From Bacteroidetes bacterium ADurb.Bin037 (GTDB lineage: Bacteria; Bacteroidota; Bacteroidia; Bacteroidales; UBA932): a stretch of 64,000 bases of DNA. Below are positions 1 through 9,500 of this stretch, piece after piece. The number at the start of each line of letters is the position of its first letter. Positions within the stretch are counted from its first letter, which is position 1. Both the position numbers and the translations under genes were made by a program. The stretch lies in assembly GCA_002071175.1 (NCBI GenBank), contig MWER01000016.1:154203-218202 (forward strand), read 5' to 3'. Below the pieces are notes generated by a model. The model was not told the origin of the DNA. It was given only the letters and a program-made list of their open reading frames with translations, and made no database searches.

Positions 1-1
1 A

Positions 2-496
2 ACAAAGAATTCGGTAAGACAGGCCCTTGTATCGGCCACAGGGACTTTCTGGGACACTGTCGTTATTTGTGCCCTGACCGGGCTGGTTTTGGTGACCAGT
101 ATTATCAGGTATCCCGATATTAATTATTCAGATGGTGCCCTGCTAACAAAAATGGCCTTTAGCAAGATCTCATTTTTTGGACCTCTAATTCTTTCTGTAG
201 GGCTTATTACATTTGCTTTTTCGACCATTCTGGGCTGGTCTTATTACGCAGAAAAGGCCATTGAATACCTTGGAGGGAAAAAGGCTATCCTATATTACAG
301 GGTGCTATGGGTTGCTGCCGTATTCCTGGGTTCAGTCGTCAATCTTTCCATGGTATGGGACCTTGCCGATTCCATGAATGCGCTTATGGCCATCCCCAAC
401 CTGATATCCCTGTTGCTTTTGACCGGTGTCTTGGTACGCGAAACGAATAAGTATCTGTGGAGCGGGAAACTGGAAGGCTATGAGCCAGATGTTTAA
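2..496 (+). CDS. Alanine/glycine:cation symporter (AGCS family), C-terminal part
   Basis: This is the last 164 residues of an inner-membrane sodium:alanine/glycine symporter. The frame is open from base 2, so the start lies outside the window. The stretch TGTFWDTVVICALTG is a conserved AGCS motif, followed by SFFGPLILSVGLITFAFST and a GWSYYAEKA motif typical of the family's last third. Several hydrophobic segments follow, and the tail is short and polar. The stop codon lies two bases from the stop of the convergent PorV/PorQ-like gene, which leaves no room for a separate terminator. Family assignment is confident; the exact substrate (alanine or glycine) cannot be read from this part. Confidence 0.9.
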   Translation, partial: TKNSVRQALVSATGTFWDTVVICALTGLVLVTSIIRYPDINYSDGALLTKMAFSKISFFGPLILSVGLITFAFSTILGWSYYAEKAIEYLGGKKAILYYRVLWVAAVFLGSVVNLSMVWDLADSMNALMAIPNLISLLLLTGVLVRETNKYLWSGKLEGYEPDV

Positions 497-498
497 GC

Positions 499-1419
499 CT
501 AAAACATCCATTCCAGACCTATGCTGAAACTGTTTGAAACAAGGGACTCCTTTTGTCCCAGCAGATAGGCTGCATTCAAGGTCAGGTGACGGTAACTGAA
601 ACCGATACCTGTACTTAAATGGGGCGGTATCCCTTTTTCTGGATTGCCGTAATGGCCCCCCAGGCGAACCGACACCATCTTGTTAAACAGGTATTCTAAT
701 CCGATACCGGCAGTTATGCCTGAATTATTAATCAGATAACCGCCCTGTGCTGCGGCGCTTAATTGATGTTTTTCCCCTATATGGAATCCGTAACCGACCC
801 CTAATCTGATCTGTGCCGGGAGGGTATACGGTCCGTAGCCGTAATCGATTTTGGATCCCAAATTAGCAGCGGAAAGACCGATCGAAAGATTCCCCGTGTT
901 ATACATCAGTCCCAGATCGGCGGCAAAAGCACCGCCTGATGCATCGGGGCTGATTTTTGAAACGACATAACGAAGGGTAACGGCTGTGGAAAAACTTTTT
1001 GAGATCTTAAAAGCATAACCCAGATCAAAAGAGATCTCCGTAGGTTTGTAGGTCCCTGTGATGCTCCCCTGTTCATTGGTTATGTTGTATGGGGAATATA
1101 GCGAAAAACGTGATCCCAACAGGAATGCACCTCTTTTTCCTATTTTAAAAAAACCGGACAGATTGACCAGATTACTTCTACCGCTACCCGGTTGCCACAT
1201 GGCGTAAGAAGCGGCCAATGCAGCCTTAAAATCCGAAAATGCAGCAGCAGAATTGTTATTATATATTGAAAAAGCACTGGCGGGTGCGATTACCCCCGTA
1301 CTTCCCATTGAGAGAGTTCTGGCGTCGGTTGGTACTGTCAGGAATTGGGCCGCTTGTCCGTATAAAGATCCTGAGGCCGTCAGTATAGATACAATAAAAC
1401 AGATATATATATGTTTCAT
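499..1419 (-). CDS. PorV/PorQ-like outer-membrane beta-barrel protein
   Basis: A 306-residue predicted outer-membrane barrel of the PorV/PorQ (UPF0164/FadL-like) family, whose members serve type IX secretion as shuttles or attachment-complex parts. It has a Sec signal peptide (about residues 1-22, ending near LYGQ). The mature start has the PorV-like AQFLTVPTDARTLSMGSTG, followed by alternating amphipathic strands and a C-terminal aromatic residue (EWMF). It lies 6 bp downstream of a subtilisin-like gene that carries a T9SS sorting domain, so the two are probably one operon and the barrel may help export that protease. Whether it is the housekeeping PorV, PorQ or a dedicated paralogue cannot be told from one window. 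Confidence 0.8.
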   Translation of the reverse strand: MKHIYICFIVSILTASGSLYGQAAQFLTVPTDARTLSMGSTGVIAPASAFSIYNNNSAAAFSDFKAALAASYAMWQPGSGRSNLVNLSGFFKIGKRGAFLLGSRFSLYSPYNITNEQGSITGTYKPTEISFDLGYAFKISKSFSTAVTLRYVVSKISPDASGGAFAADLGLMYNTGNLSIGLSAANLGSKIDYGYGPYTLPAQIRLGVGYGFHIGEKHQLSAAAQGGYLINNSGITAGIGLEYLFNKMVSVRLGGHYGNPEKGIPPHLSTGIGFSYRHLTLNAAYLLGQKESLVSNSFSIGLEWMF

Positions 1420-1425
1420 GACACT

Positions 1426-4023
1426 TTATAATTTCACAATGTTTCTGGTTATTATTTGTCCTTTGAGGTTTATGGTGACTGCATACACTCCTCCGCTAAA
1501 GGCACTCATATCTATCCGGGCCGGATTGAACGGAGTTATGGTTACAGTCTCTTTATAAACCCGGGCTCCGGAAGAAGAGGTTATGGCGATATCTGCTTCG
1601 GTTTCCTGACCGGTCCTGACATTGAGTATATTTGTTACGGGATTGGGGTACAGGTCAACCTGCTGCTTCCCGTCACGGGTAAGTACCAACAGTTGACAGC
1701 TGCAACTGGTTCCCAATGCGTCCGTCGCAGTCACGGTCATTGTCGTCATCCCATATTTTTTCCCGGTAATGTTAAGGAAACCGTCACTGATAACAGCCGA
1801 CGCAAACCCTTCGGGAGCGAACGTGTAACTATAGTTTAAGGGTTCATCATCATCATCTATGAAATAATCGATCAGTTTTAATGTTTTGCCGGCGCCGGTC
1901 CTATCCAGATAAACGTTATTGGGAGTTGCCAACAATCTTGGAGGTGTATTGGGAAGGATCTTGTAGGTAAAGGATTGTTGCGTTGTTCCGCCGTACGGGT
2001 CTGTGACACGTAGAATTCCTGAATAATCGCCTGCCTGGGCCAGTTTCCCGTCAATGGAAACGGTAACCAGATCGTTTTTAAGACTGAAAGTGGCGGCTTT
2101 CGATCCGGCATCCAGATTTACCGACAGGGTATGGCCATCGGGATCCGAAATCTTAAACTCCAGCGTTTTGGTCTCATGGGCTTTTAAAGTCACAGAAGTC
2201 CCATTCATAGGTTCTATGACGGGATCGTTGTTTTTTTCAGTCAGGACCGTTATGACATCGGAAGGTTCTGCATAATTTCCTGCAAAATCATATGCCTGAA
2301 CAGTAAAGCGATAGGTGGTGTTAAAATCAAAACCCGTAAGTTGCAAAGAGACGGTTTCTCCGGCTTCTTTATTAGCCGTTAGCGCATTTGAGGTATAAAG
2401 GCTGTCACCGGCGGCTGTAGCCGTCAGGACCCTGTACCCGTAAGCTTTTGTGTCGTCTTTGTCTTCCGGGACTATCCAGTGTAAAGTAATATTATTCGAT
2501 TGTACAGACGCATATACTTGGGTAACACGTTCGGGAGCTATCTTGCTCAGGGATGCGATCGATGCAAACGCATCTACGACCCCACTTCCCATGGAACCTC
2601 TATATTGTGGAAAATGGCTGAAAATGACAGGGGATGCATTTTCCGTCAAGATCCTCTTTAGTTCGTCGCTTGTGAAACCCTGTTTTCCTGCATGTGATAC
2701 GACCAGGGCCGCTACGCCTGATACTTGCGGACATGCCATGGATGTCCCCTGCATAAAGCCGTATTGACCACCGCGTATGGTGCTGTAGATCTGACCCATT
2801 GAATAGTAGAAATCCCCGCCCGGGGCACTTATGCCAATCCAGTTGCCGTAATTGGAATAGTAAGCTTTTTTATAATCCGGAGCTATAGAGGCAACGGAAA
2901 GGACTTTTTCGTACATGGCAGGGTAGGATGCTGTAGTATTATTGTTACCGGCAGCAAAGACTACTAGTCCGCCGGCCATGGGACCTGTCTGGTTACCGTT
3001 TTCGTCATAGCCCGCATACTTTATAAAGTAATCAATGGCTTCTTTGGTAACCTGGGGTATATTGTTAATATCGCCGTAGCCCCAACTGTTCTGGCATATG
3101 ACTGCTCCATTGTCTGCCGCGTATTTGATGGCACCGGCTTCATTTCCTATACTGTTGTACTCATCCATTATTTGACATATCATAAGCCGTACCCCCGGCT
3201 CTGTCCCGTCCCCTCCGGCAATTCCGCAAACTCCTGTATTGTTGTTATTTGTAGCTGCGATAATGCCGGCTACGTGTGTGCCGTGATTTTCGGCCCTGAT
3301 GAACGCCGTTTGGGTGATGAAATTGGCCCCGTGCAGATCGTCAATAATACCGTTGTTGTCATCATCCACGCCTTCTACTCCATCCTTCTCTGCCTGGTTG
3401 ATCCATAAATTATTCACCAGATCAGGGTGGGTAATGTCAACTCCCGTATCAACTATAGCAACGATAACCTGCTCTTTACCGGTCGTGTAGTACTTCCAAA
3501 CGTCCATAACGTTGACATCAGCTCCCGGTACAAATTCGGAACTTATTGATCCGTCGTTATACAGGTGCCATTGTTTTGGCAAATAAGGATCATTAAACGG
3601 GTATGTGTAGGAAGATTCCTCCTGGGGCCTCTTCCTGGGAATATACTCAACCCATTGCACCCCTTCAAGTTCCGACAGATTGACAGCCGTTTTAGTTATT
3701 GGCAATTCTTCACTAAAAGTGACCGTATACCATAAATGTAAGCCTGATTTGCGGGTCCGGTCCTCGAATTTTCCTCCTTCGGGAAAAACCCGGCTGACAG
3801 AACGGATATTAAGACCGGCAAAAACCTGATCTGTAAATGATGTTGAATGATTTAACAGTTCTGCCGTCTGATCTGTTACTTTAATTCGGGCAATGCCGGG
3901 ATAGACATTAGAGGTATCTTTCAGATGCTTCAGTTTCTGATTGACCGGAGGATAACCTGAATTTTTTTCACATCCTGAAAAAAGGATCCCGATCATCAAT
4001 AGCCAATAAAACGTTTTTTTCAT
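1426..4023 (-). CDS. Subtilisin-like (S8) serine protease with FnIII region and T9SS type A sorting domain
   Basis: An 865-residue exported peptidase. The catalytic residues are Asp192 (in VDTGVD), His247 (in NHGTHVAG) and Ser428 (in QGTSMACPQVSG), with the oxyanion Asn360 in FAAGN. Residues 30-130 resemble an inhibitor-like propeptide, the peptidase domain spans about 150-490, a fibronectin type III domain about 495-595, and cadherin/Ig-like repeats about 600-780. The C-terminus (about 790-865) starts with DLYPNPVTNILNV and ends in ITRNIVKL, a typical T9SS type A sorting signal. The N-terminus is odd: it ends in LFSGC, so Cys18 could be lipidated, which is unusual for a T9SS cargo. It is cotranscribed with the PorV/PorQ-like gene. 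Confidence 0.93.
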   Translation of the reverse strand: MKKTFYWLLMIGILFSGCEKNSGYPPVNQKLKHLKDTSNVYPGIARIKVTDQTAELLNHSTSFTDQVFAGLNIRSVSRVFPEGGKFEDRTRKSGLHLWYTVTFSEELPITKTAVNLSELEGVQWVEYIPRKRPQEESSYTYPFNDPYLPKQWHLYNDGSISSEFVPGADVNVMDVWKYYTTGKEQVIVAIVDTGVDITHPDLVNNLWINQAEKDGVEGVDDDNNGIIDDLHGANFITQTAFIRAENHGTHVAGIIAATNNNNTGVCGIAGGDGTEPGVRLMICQIMDEYNSIGNEAGAIKYAADNGAVICQNSWGYGDINNIPQVTKEAIDYFIKYAGYDENGNQTGPMAGGLVVFAAGNNNTTASYPAMYEKVLSVASIAPDYKKAYYSNYGNWIGISAPGGDFYYSMGQIYSTIRGGQYGFMQGTSMACPQVSGVAALVVSHAGKQGFTSDELKRILTENASPVIFSHFPQYRGSMGSGVVDAFASIASLSKIAPERVTQVYASVQSNNITLHWIVPEDKDDTKAYGYRVLTATAAGDSLYTSNALTANKEAGETVSLQLTGFDFNTTYRFTVQAYDFAGNYAEPSDVITVLTEKNNDPVIEPMNGTSVTLKAHETKTLEFKISDPDGHTLSVNLDAGSKAATFSLKNDLVTVSIDGKLAQAGDYSGILRVTDPYGGTTQQSFTYKILPNTPPRLLATPNNVYLDRTGAGKTLKLIDYFIDDDDEPLNYSYTFAPEGFASAVISDGFLNITGKKYGMTTMTVTATDALGTSCSCQLLVLTRDGKQQVDLYPNPVTNILNVRTGQETEADIAITSSSGARVYKETVTITPFNPARIDMSAFSGGVYAVTINLKGQIITRNIVKL

Positions 4024-4042
4024 AGGAAATTATTTTACGATG

Positions 4043-4071
4043 CAAAGATAAAAAAAAGCCCCTTTTTCAAG
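4043..4071 (-). promoter_or_regulatory. Promoter of the subtilase/PorV-like operon
   Basis: On the minus strand TATCTTTG (complement of 4043-4050) matches the Bacteroidetes -7 box TAnnTTTG, about 20 nt before the protease ATG. A CTTG 17 bp upstream (complement of 4068-4071) may act as a weak -33 element. The promoter overlaps the U-tract and stem of the terminator of the upstream operon, so termination and initiation share the same 35 bp. Confidence 0.6.
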
Positions 4072-4080
4072 AGGCTTTTC
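4054..4080 (-). terminator. Rho-independent terminator of the minus-strand SusCD operon
   Basis: On the minus strand a GC-containing stem (AAAAGCCTCTT paired with AAGGGGCTTTT, one G-U pair) is followed by a run of T. It lies 23 bp after the stop of the 296-residue lipoprotein gene, at the end of the susC-susD-lipoprotein operon. Confidence 0.8.
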
Positions 4081-4102
4081 TAAAATAGAGGATTATGCAA
4101 GA

Positions 4103-4993
4103 CTATTCAAAAAGGATTTTGCTCAGATCCGGTCCGCCGGGTAATGAAACAAAGGAGTACAAATCAGAATTCTGCCATCCACCCAATCCGTCAATGTAAA
4201 TGGCGGGACGTAAACGGACTACTTTCTCCTGTATAAACTGGCTTTTTAGATCATGCTCCGCCAGGGATGCAGCTAATGCAGAGGGATAATAGTGTTTGAT
4301 AACGGACCCTGCATCACCTTGATACAGTAGGCCTGCAAACCAGTTTGTATCCCATTTAACATGCTTTTCATCATCAATTACCCAAAATTCAATATAGGCA
4401 CTTTGGGTTCCTCCGATCCATCCTTCCCACTCAGCCTCAAGGAGCAATTCTTTTGTATAGGGCTGCATTACCCTATAACGTTCAAAGCCATCTGCTTTAA
4501 GGATTTCTACACTGGGTATGCTGTACAGCACCCAGGAATCCCAGAATTGTCCCTTACCCAATGAGATCCAATTGTAGGCAAGGTTCACTCTCATGTTAAT
4601 TTCTTTGACCCCTCCTACAGAAACATCTTCATCAGATATGGTTAACTTAAGGTTGTAGGTTATTCCAATGACCGCTTCTTTTGTAAGGGATATCTGGAGG
4701 TCTGCAGTTCCTTCGCCGTTTTCAAAAGTCAGGGAAGAAGGAATTGAAAATACGCCGGCTGCAGAAGCAGTAGCAGCAATGTTCACAGTGGCTGAACCTT
4801 CTCTGGTAGTCCGGAAAACCTTTATGGAAAACACGGGATTGGTAGCCGGAAGCGTGAAATTAGTGGCTTTTGCTATAAACGAATATCCTGCGGAATCCGG
4901 GGTATAGGTCACGTTGATTTTTTCTGTGTTGCATGATGCCAGAAGCACAGCAGACAGAGAAACTACGGCAAATATATTAAGTAATTTTTTCAT
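4103..4993 (-). CDS. Lipoprotein of a SusCD operon, putative surface binding protein
   Basis: A 296-residue lipoprotein; the signal peptide ends in VLLASC, with lipidated Cys20. Residues about 22-145 look like a Calx-beta/Ig-type beta sandwich (paired strands such as FSIKVFRTTREG and GEGTADLQISLTKEA). The remaining 150 residues are rich in Trp and Tyr and give no family I recognise with certainty. It is the third gene after susC and susD, with 22 bp to susD. That is the place where SusE/SusF-like or other cell-surface ligand-binding lipoproteins lie. The ligand is unknown; because no glycoside hydrolase or sulfatase is adjacent, it could be a peptide or a glycan. Confidence 0.75.
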   Translation of the reverse strand: MKKLLNIFAVVSLSAVLLASCNTEKINVTYTPDSAGYSFIAKATNFTLPATNPVFSIKVFRTTREGSATVNIAATASAAGVFSIPSSLTFENGEGTADLQISLTKEAVIGITYNLKLTISDEDVSVGGVKEINMRVNLAYNWISLGKGQFWDSWVLYSIPSVEILKADGFERYRVMQPYTKELLLEAEWEGWIGGTQSAYIEFWVIDDEKHVKWDTNWFAGLLYQGDAGSVIKHYYPSALAASLAEHDLKSQFIQEKVVRLRPAIYIDGLGGWQNSDLYSFVSLPGGPDLSKILFE

Positions 4994-5015
4994 AATAATT
5001 TATTTATGCTTTCAA

Positions 5016-6548
5016 TTAAACTCCATCACCCATAGGATTCTGATCAACAGACTGATTCAGGTTCTTATTACCGTCAAACTCAGCCTGGGGTATGGTCAGC
5101 ACCCATGCATAGGATTCCGGATTTTGTGTGTTCGTACCTTTAATTAAAGCGGCTGTAGGCCATCCCATCTCTTCAGTTCTGGTGAAACCTTGTTTCAGGC
5201 GTCTGATATCATAGATCCGGCCGTATTCGCCCCACAGTTCTATGCGGCGTTGGATCAGGATCTCTTCAAGCAGTGAACCGGTCTCATCGGAAGTGAGAGC
5301 TCCGAGGGCGGTCCCGGTTTTGTTAACCGTATAGTTGGGATCGCGTTTTGCCATCAGTTGCATCAGCAAGTCGCGTGCTGCCTGTTCGTTTCCAAGGCGG
5401 CATTCTGCTTCTGCCTCTGTAAGGAGCATTTCTTCGTTACGCATCCAGATGTAGTCAGCAGTATAAAGTGACATGTCTAGCCACCTAAATTTAATTTGCT
5501 GGTATCCGCCTTTCGGATGGTTGGGATCCCACCAGCTCTGAGCGCGGATGTCCCCTGCACCCATCTTGGCATACAAGTTACGATTGATTCGTTTCAATGC
5601 GGTATTGCCATAAGCGGGTGAGTTGGAGTCCATATGCATCATGAAAGAAGCATAAATACCTGATTGGTCGGAAATGATCTCGGCTCCCCACATGACGTTT
5701 TTAGCCTTGATGGAGTTCATACCTCCGGTAAGGTCTGCATCATCACCTATACTTGATTTTTTGCGGGCTTCTGCAGCAGCTGCTTTGGCCTTGCCCCAAT
5801 TTTCCATGGTCAGGTATATGCGGGCTGCAATACCTTGGGCAACGTGATAATCAATGTGTGATTTGTGTATCTGCGGTTTGGCTTCTTTCAACAAGGCAAC
5901 AGCCTTCTCGATGTCTGCTACGATCAGGTCATAAACTTGTTGAACAGTGGAACGCGGTTGACCTTCTGTTCCGGCCGCACTGGGTTCCGTATAAATGGGA
6001 ACTCCCGGATCGGATTCGTGGCCTTTATAGGTACGGGCAAATGACTGAATGAGCATAAAGTAACTGTATGCCCTGATAGCATATCCCTGTCCAATAATGT
6101 AATTGACATCGCTGGGCAAACCTTCCATGGTTTCTTCCGCTGCAATGATGTAGTTGGCATTGGCAACCCATTTATAGTATGCACTCCATAAATCATAGGA
6201 GCGCCATGCCCCGGATGTATAGCGAGCTTTTACATTGTATGTGCAATCGTACCAGAACCATCCGCTACCCTGACCTGACATGACGTGGTCTTCACCCATA
6301 ACATCACCCATCAGGTTGTAAGCAGTGATCCCGAAGCACTGGTGCGTATTACCAGTTGTGGACCAACCAGCTCTGTACATAGAGCGGTAAATACCGTTCA
6401 ATGGTACTAGGGCTGCTGAAGCATTTATGAACAGCCCGTCCCCGGAAACAGCGGTAGTGGGAGAAGTTTCCAATGAATCTTTGGAGCAGGAAACTGTACC
6501 GACGGCCACCACTAAAGTAATTATAAGAATAGTATATAATTTTTTCAT
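5016..6548 (-). CDS. SusD/RagB family nutrient-binding outer-membrane lipoprotein
   Basis: A 510-residue SusD/RagB lipoprotein that forms the lid of the adjacent SusC transporter and binds oligomeric nutrients at the cell surface. The signal peptide ends in GTVSC (Cys21). Family signs are the helical TPR-like start (ANYIIAAEETMEG, GQGYAIRAYSYFMLIQSFA), the conserved middle with IYLTMENWGKA, and the RagB-type C-terminal block with LLEEILIQRRIELWGEYGR followed by YDIRRLKQGF. It ends with a typical YAWVLTIPQAEFDGN segment. It starts 18 bp after susC, so the two are translationally close partners. Confidence 0.95.
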   Translation of the reverse strand: MKKLYTILIITLVVAVGTVSCSKDSLETSPTTAVSGDGLFINASAALVPLNGIYRSMYRAGWSTTGNTHQCFGITAYNLMGDVMGEDHVMSGQGSGWFWYDCTYNVKARYTSGAWRSYDLWSAYYKWVANANYIIAAEETMEGLPSDVNYIIGQGYAIRAYSYFMLIQSFARTYKGHESDPGVPIYTEPSAAGTEGQPRSTVQQVYDLIVADIEKAVALLKEAKPQIHKSHIDYHVAQGIAARIYLTMENWGKAKAAAAEARKKSSIGDDADLTGGMNSIKAKNVMWGAEIISDQSGIYASFMMHMDSNSPAYGNTALKRINRNLYAKMGAGDIRAQSWWDPNHPKGGYQQIKFRWLDMSLYTADYIWMRNEEMLLTEAEAECRLGNEQAARDLLMQLMAKRDPNYTVNKTGTALGALTSDETGSLLEEILIQRRIELWGEYGRIYDIRRLKQGFTRTEEMGWPTAALIKGTNTQNPESYAWVLTIPQAEFDGNKNLNQSVDQNPMGDGV

Positions 6549-6566
6549 ATTCGTTTCCTCCGTTAA

Positions 6567-9500
6567 TTAAAAGTTAAGATTAAGACCTATGGCGTATGTC
6601 TTGTTGGGAGAATATGCATAGGCAGTAGAACCGGAGAAATTATACTGCACGTCCATTCCGTCAAGGTAATTGAACATAGCCATGTTATCCAGGGTGACGT
6701 AAATACGGAGCTGGGATACTCCAAGTTTTCTGGATGCAGAAGCGGGCAGGGTATATCCCAGTGTAATGTTCTTGATAGCAAAATATGAAGCATCAATCAG
6801 ATAGGCATCGGATGTAGTGTACTTTGCGTTGATGCCGGCACGGGGAACGTCGGTCACGTCACCGGGCTTCTGCCAGCGGCGTAATGCGTTTTTGCTCCAT
6901 GTGTTTCCCGTGTACATAGGGTTCATGGCTCCAACGTACAATCCATCGTATATTAAGCCTCCTATGGAATAGGTGGTCATAACACTCAGGTCAATGCTAT
7001 TGAAGAAAGTCAATTCCATGCTCGCACTTCCGTAAAGGTCCGGGATGCGGCTTCCATGGTACCATTTGCTGGTGGCAGCCTTGCCATAGTCGGAACTGAT
7101 ATACGGATCTATAGGATTGTCATTATCGTCTTTCTCGTCATATACCCAGTATAGCTGTGTACCGTTGGCAGGATCTACACCGGCAGATTTTGCCATGTAG
7201 AATGTCTCAATAGGCATTCCTTCTTTATAGATATAAATGCCGCTGACAAATTCAGGAGCGTCTTCTGTAAGTTCCAGGATCTTGTTCTGTACCCTGGATC
7301 CGAGCAATGTAACCCTCCATCCAAAGTTGCGGGTATCTACGATCTGGGCTGAAAGCGTCATTTCTAACCCTTTATTGACCATGGTTCCCACGTTGGCATC
7401 GTATCCGGTAAAGCCGGTGGAAAGTGCCATAGGATAGCTCAGCAACATATCTGAAGTCAGACGGTTGAAGTATTCAAAACTGAAATCGATCCGTCCGCCA
7501 AATAACCTGGCATCCAGTCCAACATTGAAGTTTGCGTTCTTTTCCCATCTAAGGTCTTTGTTTTCCAAAGAAGAGATCATGGCTCCTATAAAACCTGCGT
7601 TGGGATAGGAGAGGCTGTAGAAACTCTGCCATGCATAAAAGGTGCCCAGGTCGTCGTTACCCTGAACTCCATAGCTGACTTTCAGTGCCAGGTTGTTAAT
7701 CCAGGATACGTTCCTCATGAAGTTTTCCTGAGAAATGCGCCAGTTAGCACCTACAGACCAGAAGTTACCCCAACGGCTGTCTTTATAGAAACGGGAAGTA
7801 CCGTCTGTACGGAAAGAAGCCGAAAAATAATACCTTTCCTTGAAGTTGTAATTCAAACGGGACAGGTATGATTCTATCTTGTATGCACTGGAATAGGAGT
7901 CGGCGTTAGTGATAGTCGTTCCGGGACGCAGTTCCAGGATTCCGTCAACCAGGTTGGTTTTTTGTGCTGTCAGATAATTGTAGGAGTAGTTGTAGTACTC
8001 ATGACCTGCAAGCAAGTTAATGGTATGGTCGCCAAAGCTGCGGTCCCATGTCAGCAATTGGTTCAAGGTAAAGCTGAACGTGCGGCCTACGCTCTTGGTA
8101 AGACGTCCGTTGGAGCTGGCGGCGTTCCCATGGTACAAGTTATAAAACGTTGTGCTACTGGAGGATACGTAGTCAAATCCGAAGTTTGCCGTCAGTTTAA
8201 GGCCTTTAAGCCATCCGGCACTGTTTTGATCCGATCCGATGGCCAGGAAGGTACGGCCGCTGACGTTGTCTCCCGTGTGGAGGAACTTGTCATCGTAAAG
8301 TGTACCGACACAACTGAAGTCGTTCAGAGTGGGACGGGTTTTTCCGTAGTCAAGTTGTCTGTTCCCAAGCTCGTCGAGCAGATCCTTCCCGGCTTCGTCT
8401 TTAAGCCATACGGGGTAAATAGGAGCCAGGAACTGGGCGCTGTACCATACGTTGGCATAAGCAGATCCCGAGTAGCCCGAATAATTGGAAGTTGTCAAGG
8501 ATGTGGACAGGTTCAATCCTGCTTTTACCCAGTCGTTTACTTGGCTGTCCACATTGGCACGGCCGGAGAAACGTTTGAAGTTGGTAGTCTTCAAAATACC
8601 GTCTTCATCCAGGAATCCGAGAGATAACAGGGCTTTGGTCTTGGCGCTGCCGCCGGCTACAGTGACCTGGTGTTCGTGCCTGAATGCATTCAGGTGGGTA
8701 ATCTCGTCCATCCAGTTCTCGTCCCAGGCCGATACGGCATCGTCCCTGACAGCTCCGGTTGCCGGGTCTATCACGGTTGCCCATGTGTAGTTCTTAAAGG
8801 GATTGTAAATTTCTCCCCCCAGGGTGCTTGCCAAGTCTCTCATGGCATTTTGTGATGCTACTTCCCAAGGGTATCCGTTATCAAAAGCGTATGCGTTACG
8901 CAATGATTCAAAGGTCATATTTACGTAGTCCCTTTGGTCTACCACGTCATAACGTTTTAGGGCACGGTTGGAAATACCTGCGCTACCGTTATAGATAATG
9001 TTTACTTTTTCCGAAGTTGCCCTCTTTGTAGTGATCATGATGACACCGTTGGCTCCACGTGCACCGTACAGGGCTCCCGAGGAAGCATCTTTTAAAACGG
9101 TCATGCTTTCTATATCTGCAGGATTAATAGAATTCAGTGAACCGTCGAAAGGGATTCCGTCTACAACATACAACGGAGTCCGGCTTGCATTGATGGAACC
9201 GTATCCACGGATAATCACAGAGGATCCCGAACCGGGTTGCCCCGAACCGGATGTGGTGATAACCCCGGTGGAAAGGCCGTCCAAAGCTTTGGTTACGTTG
9301 GACACAACGCGTTTGGATAATTTTTCACTATCCAGAACTGTTGCAGAACCGGTCAGTGATTCTTTCTTTGCTGTACCGTATGCGACTACCACAACATCTT
9401 CCAATGCTATGGCGTCGGGATACATAACAACATCAACCACCGCTCTGCCATTGATCTCAGCAACGACCGTCTGCATACCTACAAAAGTGAAGCGGAGTGT

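Noticed and set aside
7962..8627. 221-codon open frame on the plus strand inside the minus-strand susC
   Set aside because: Mirror of the SusC barrel codons; there is no signal peptide or family match and it sits fully inside a confident gene.
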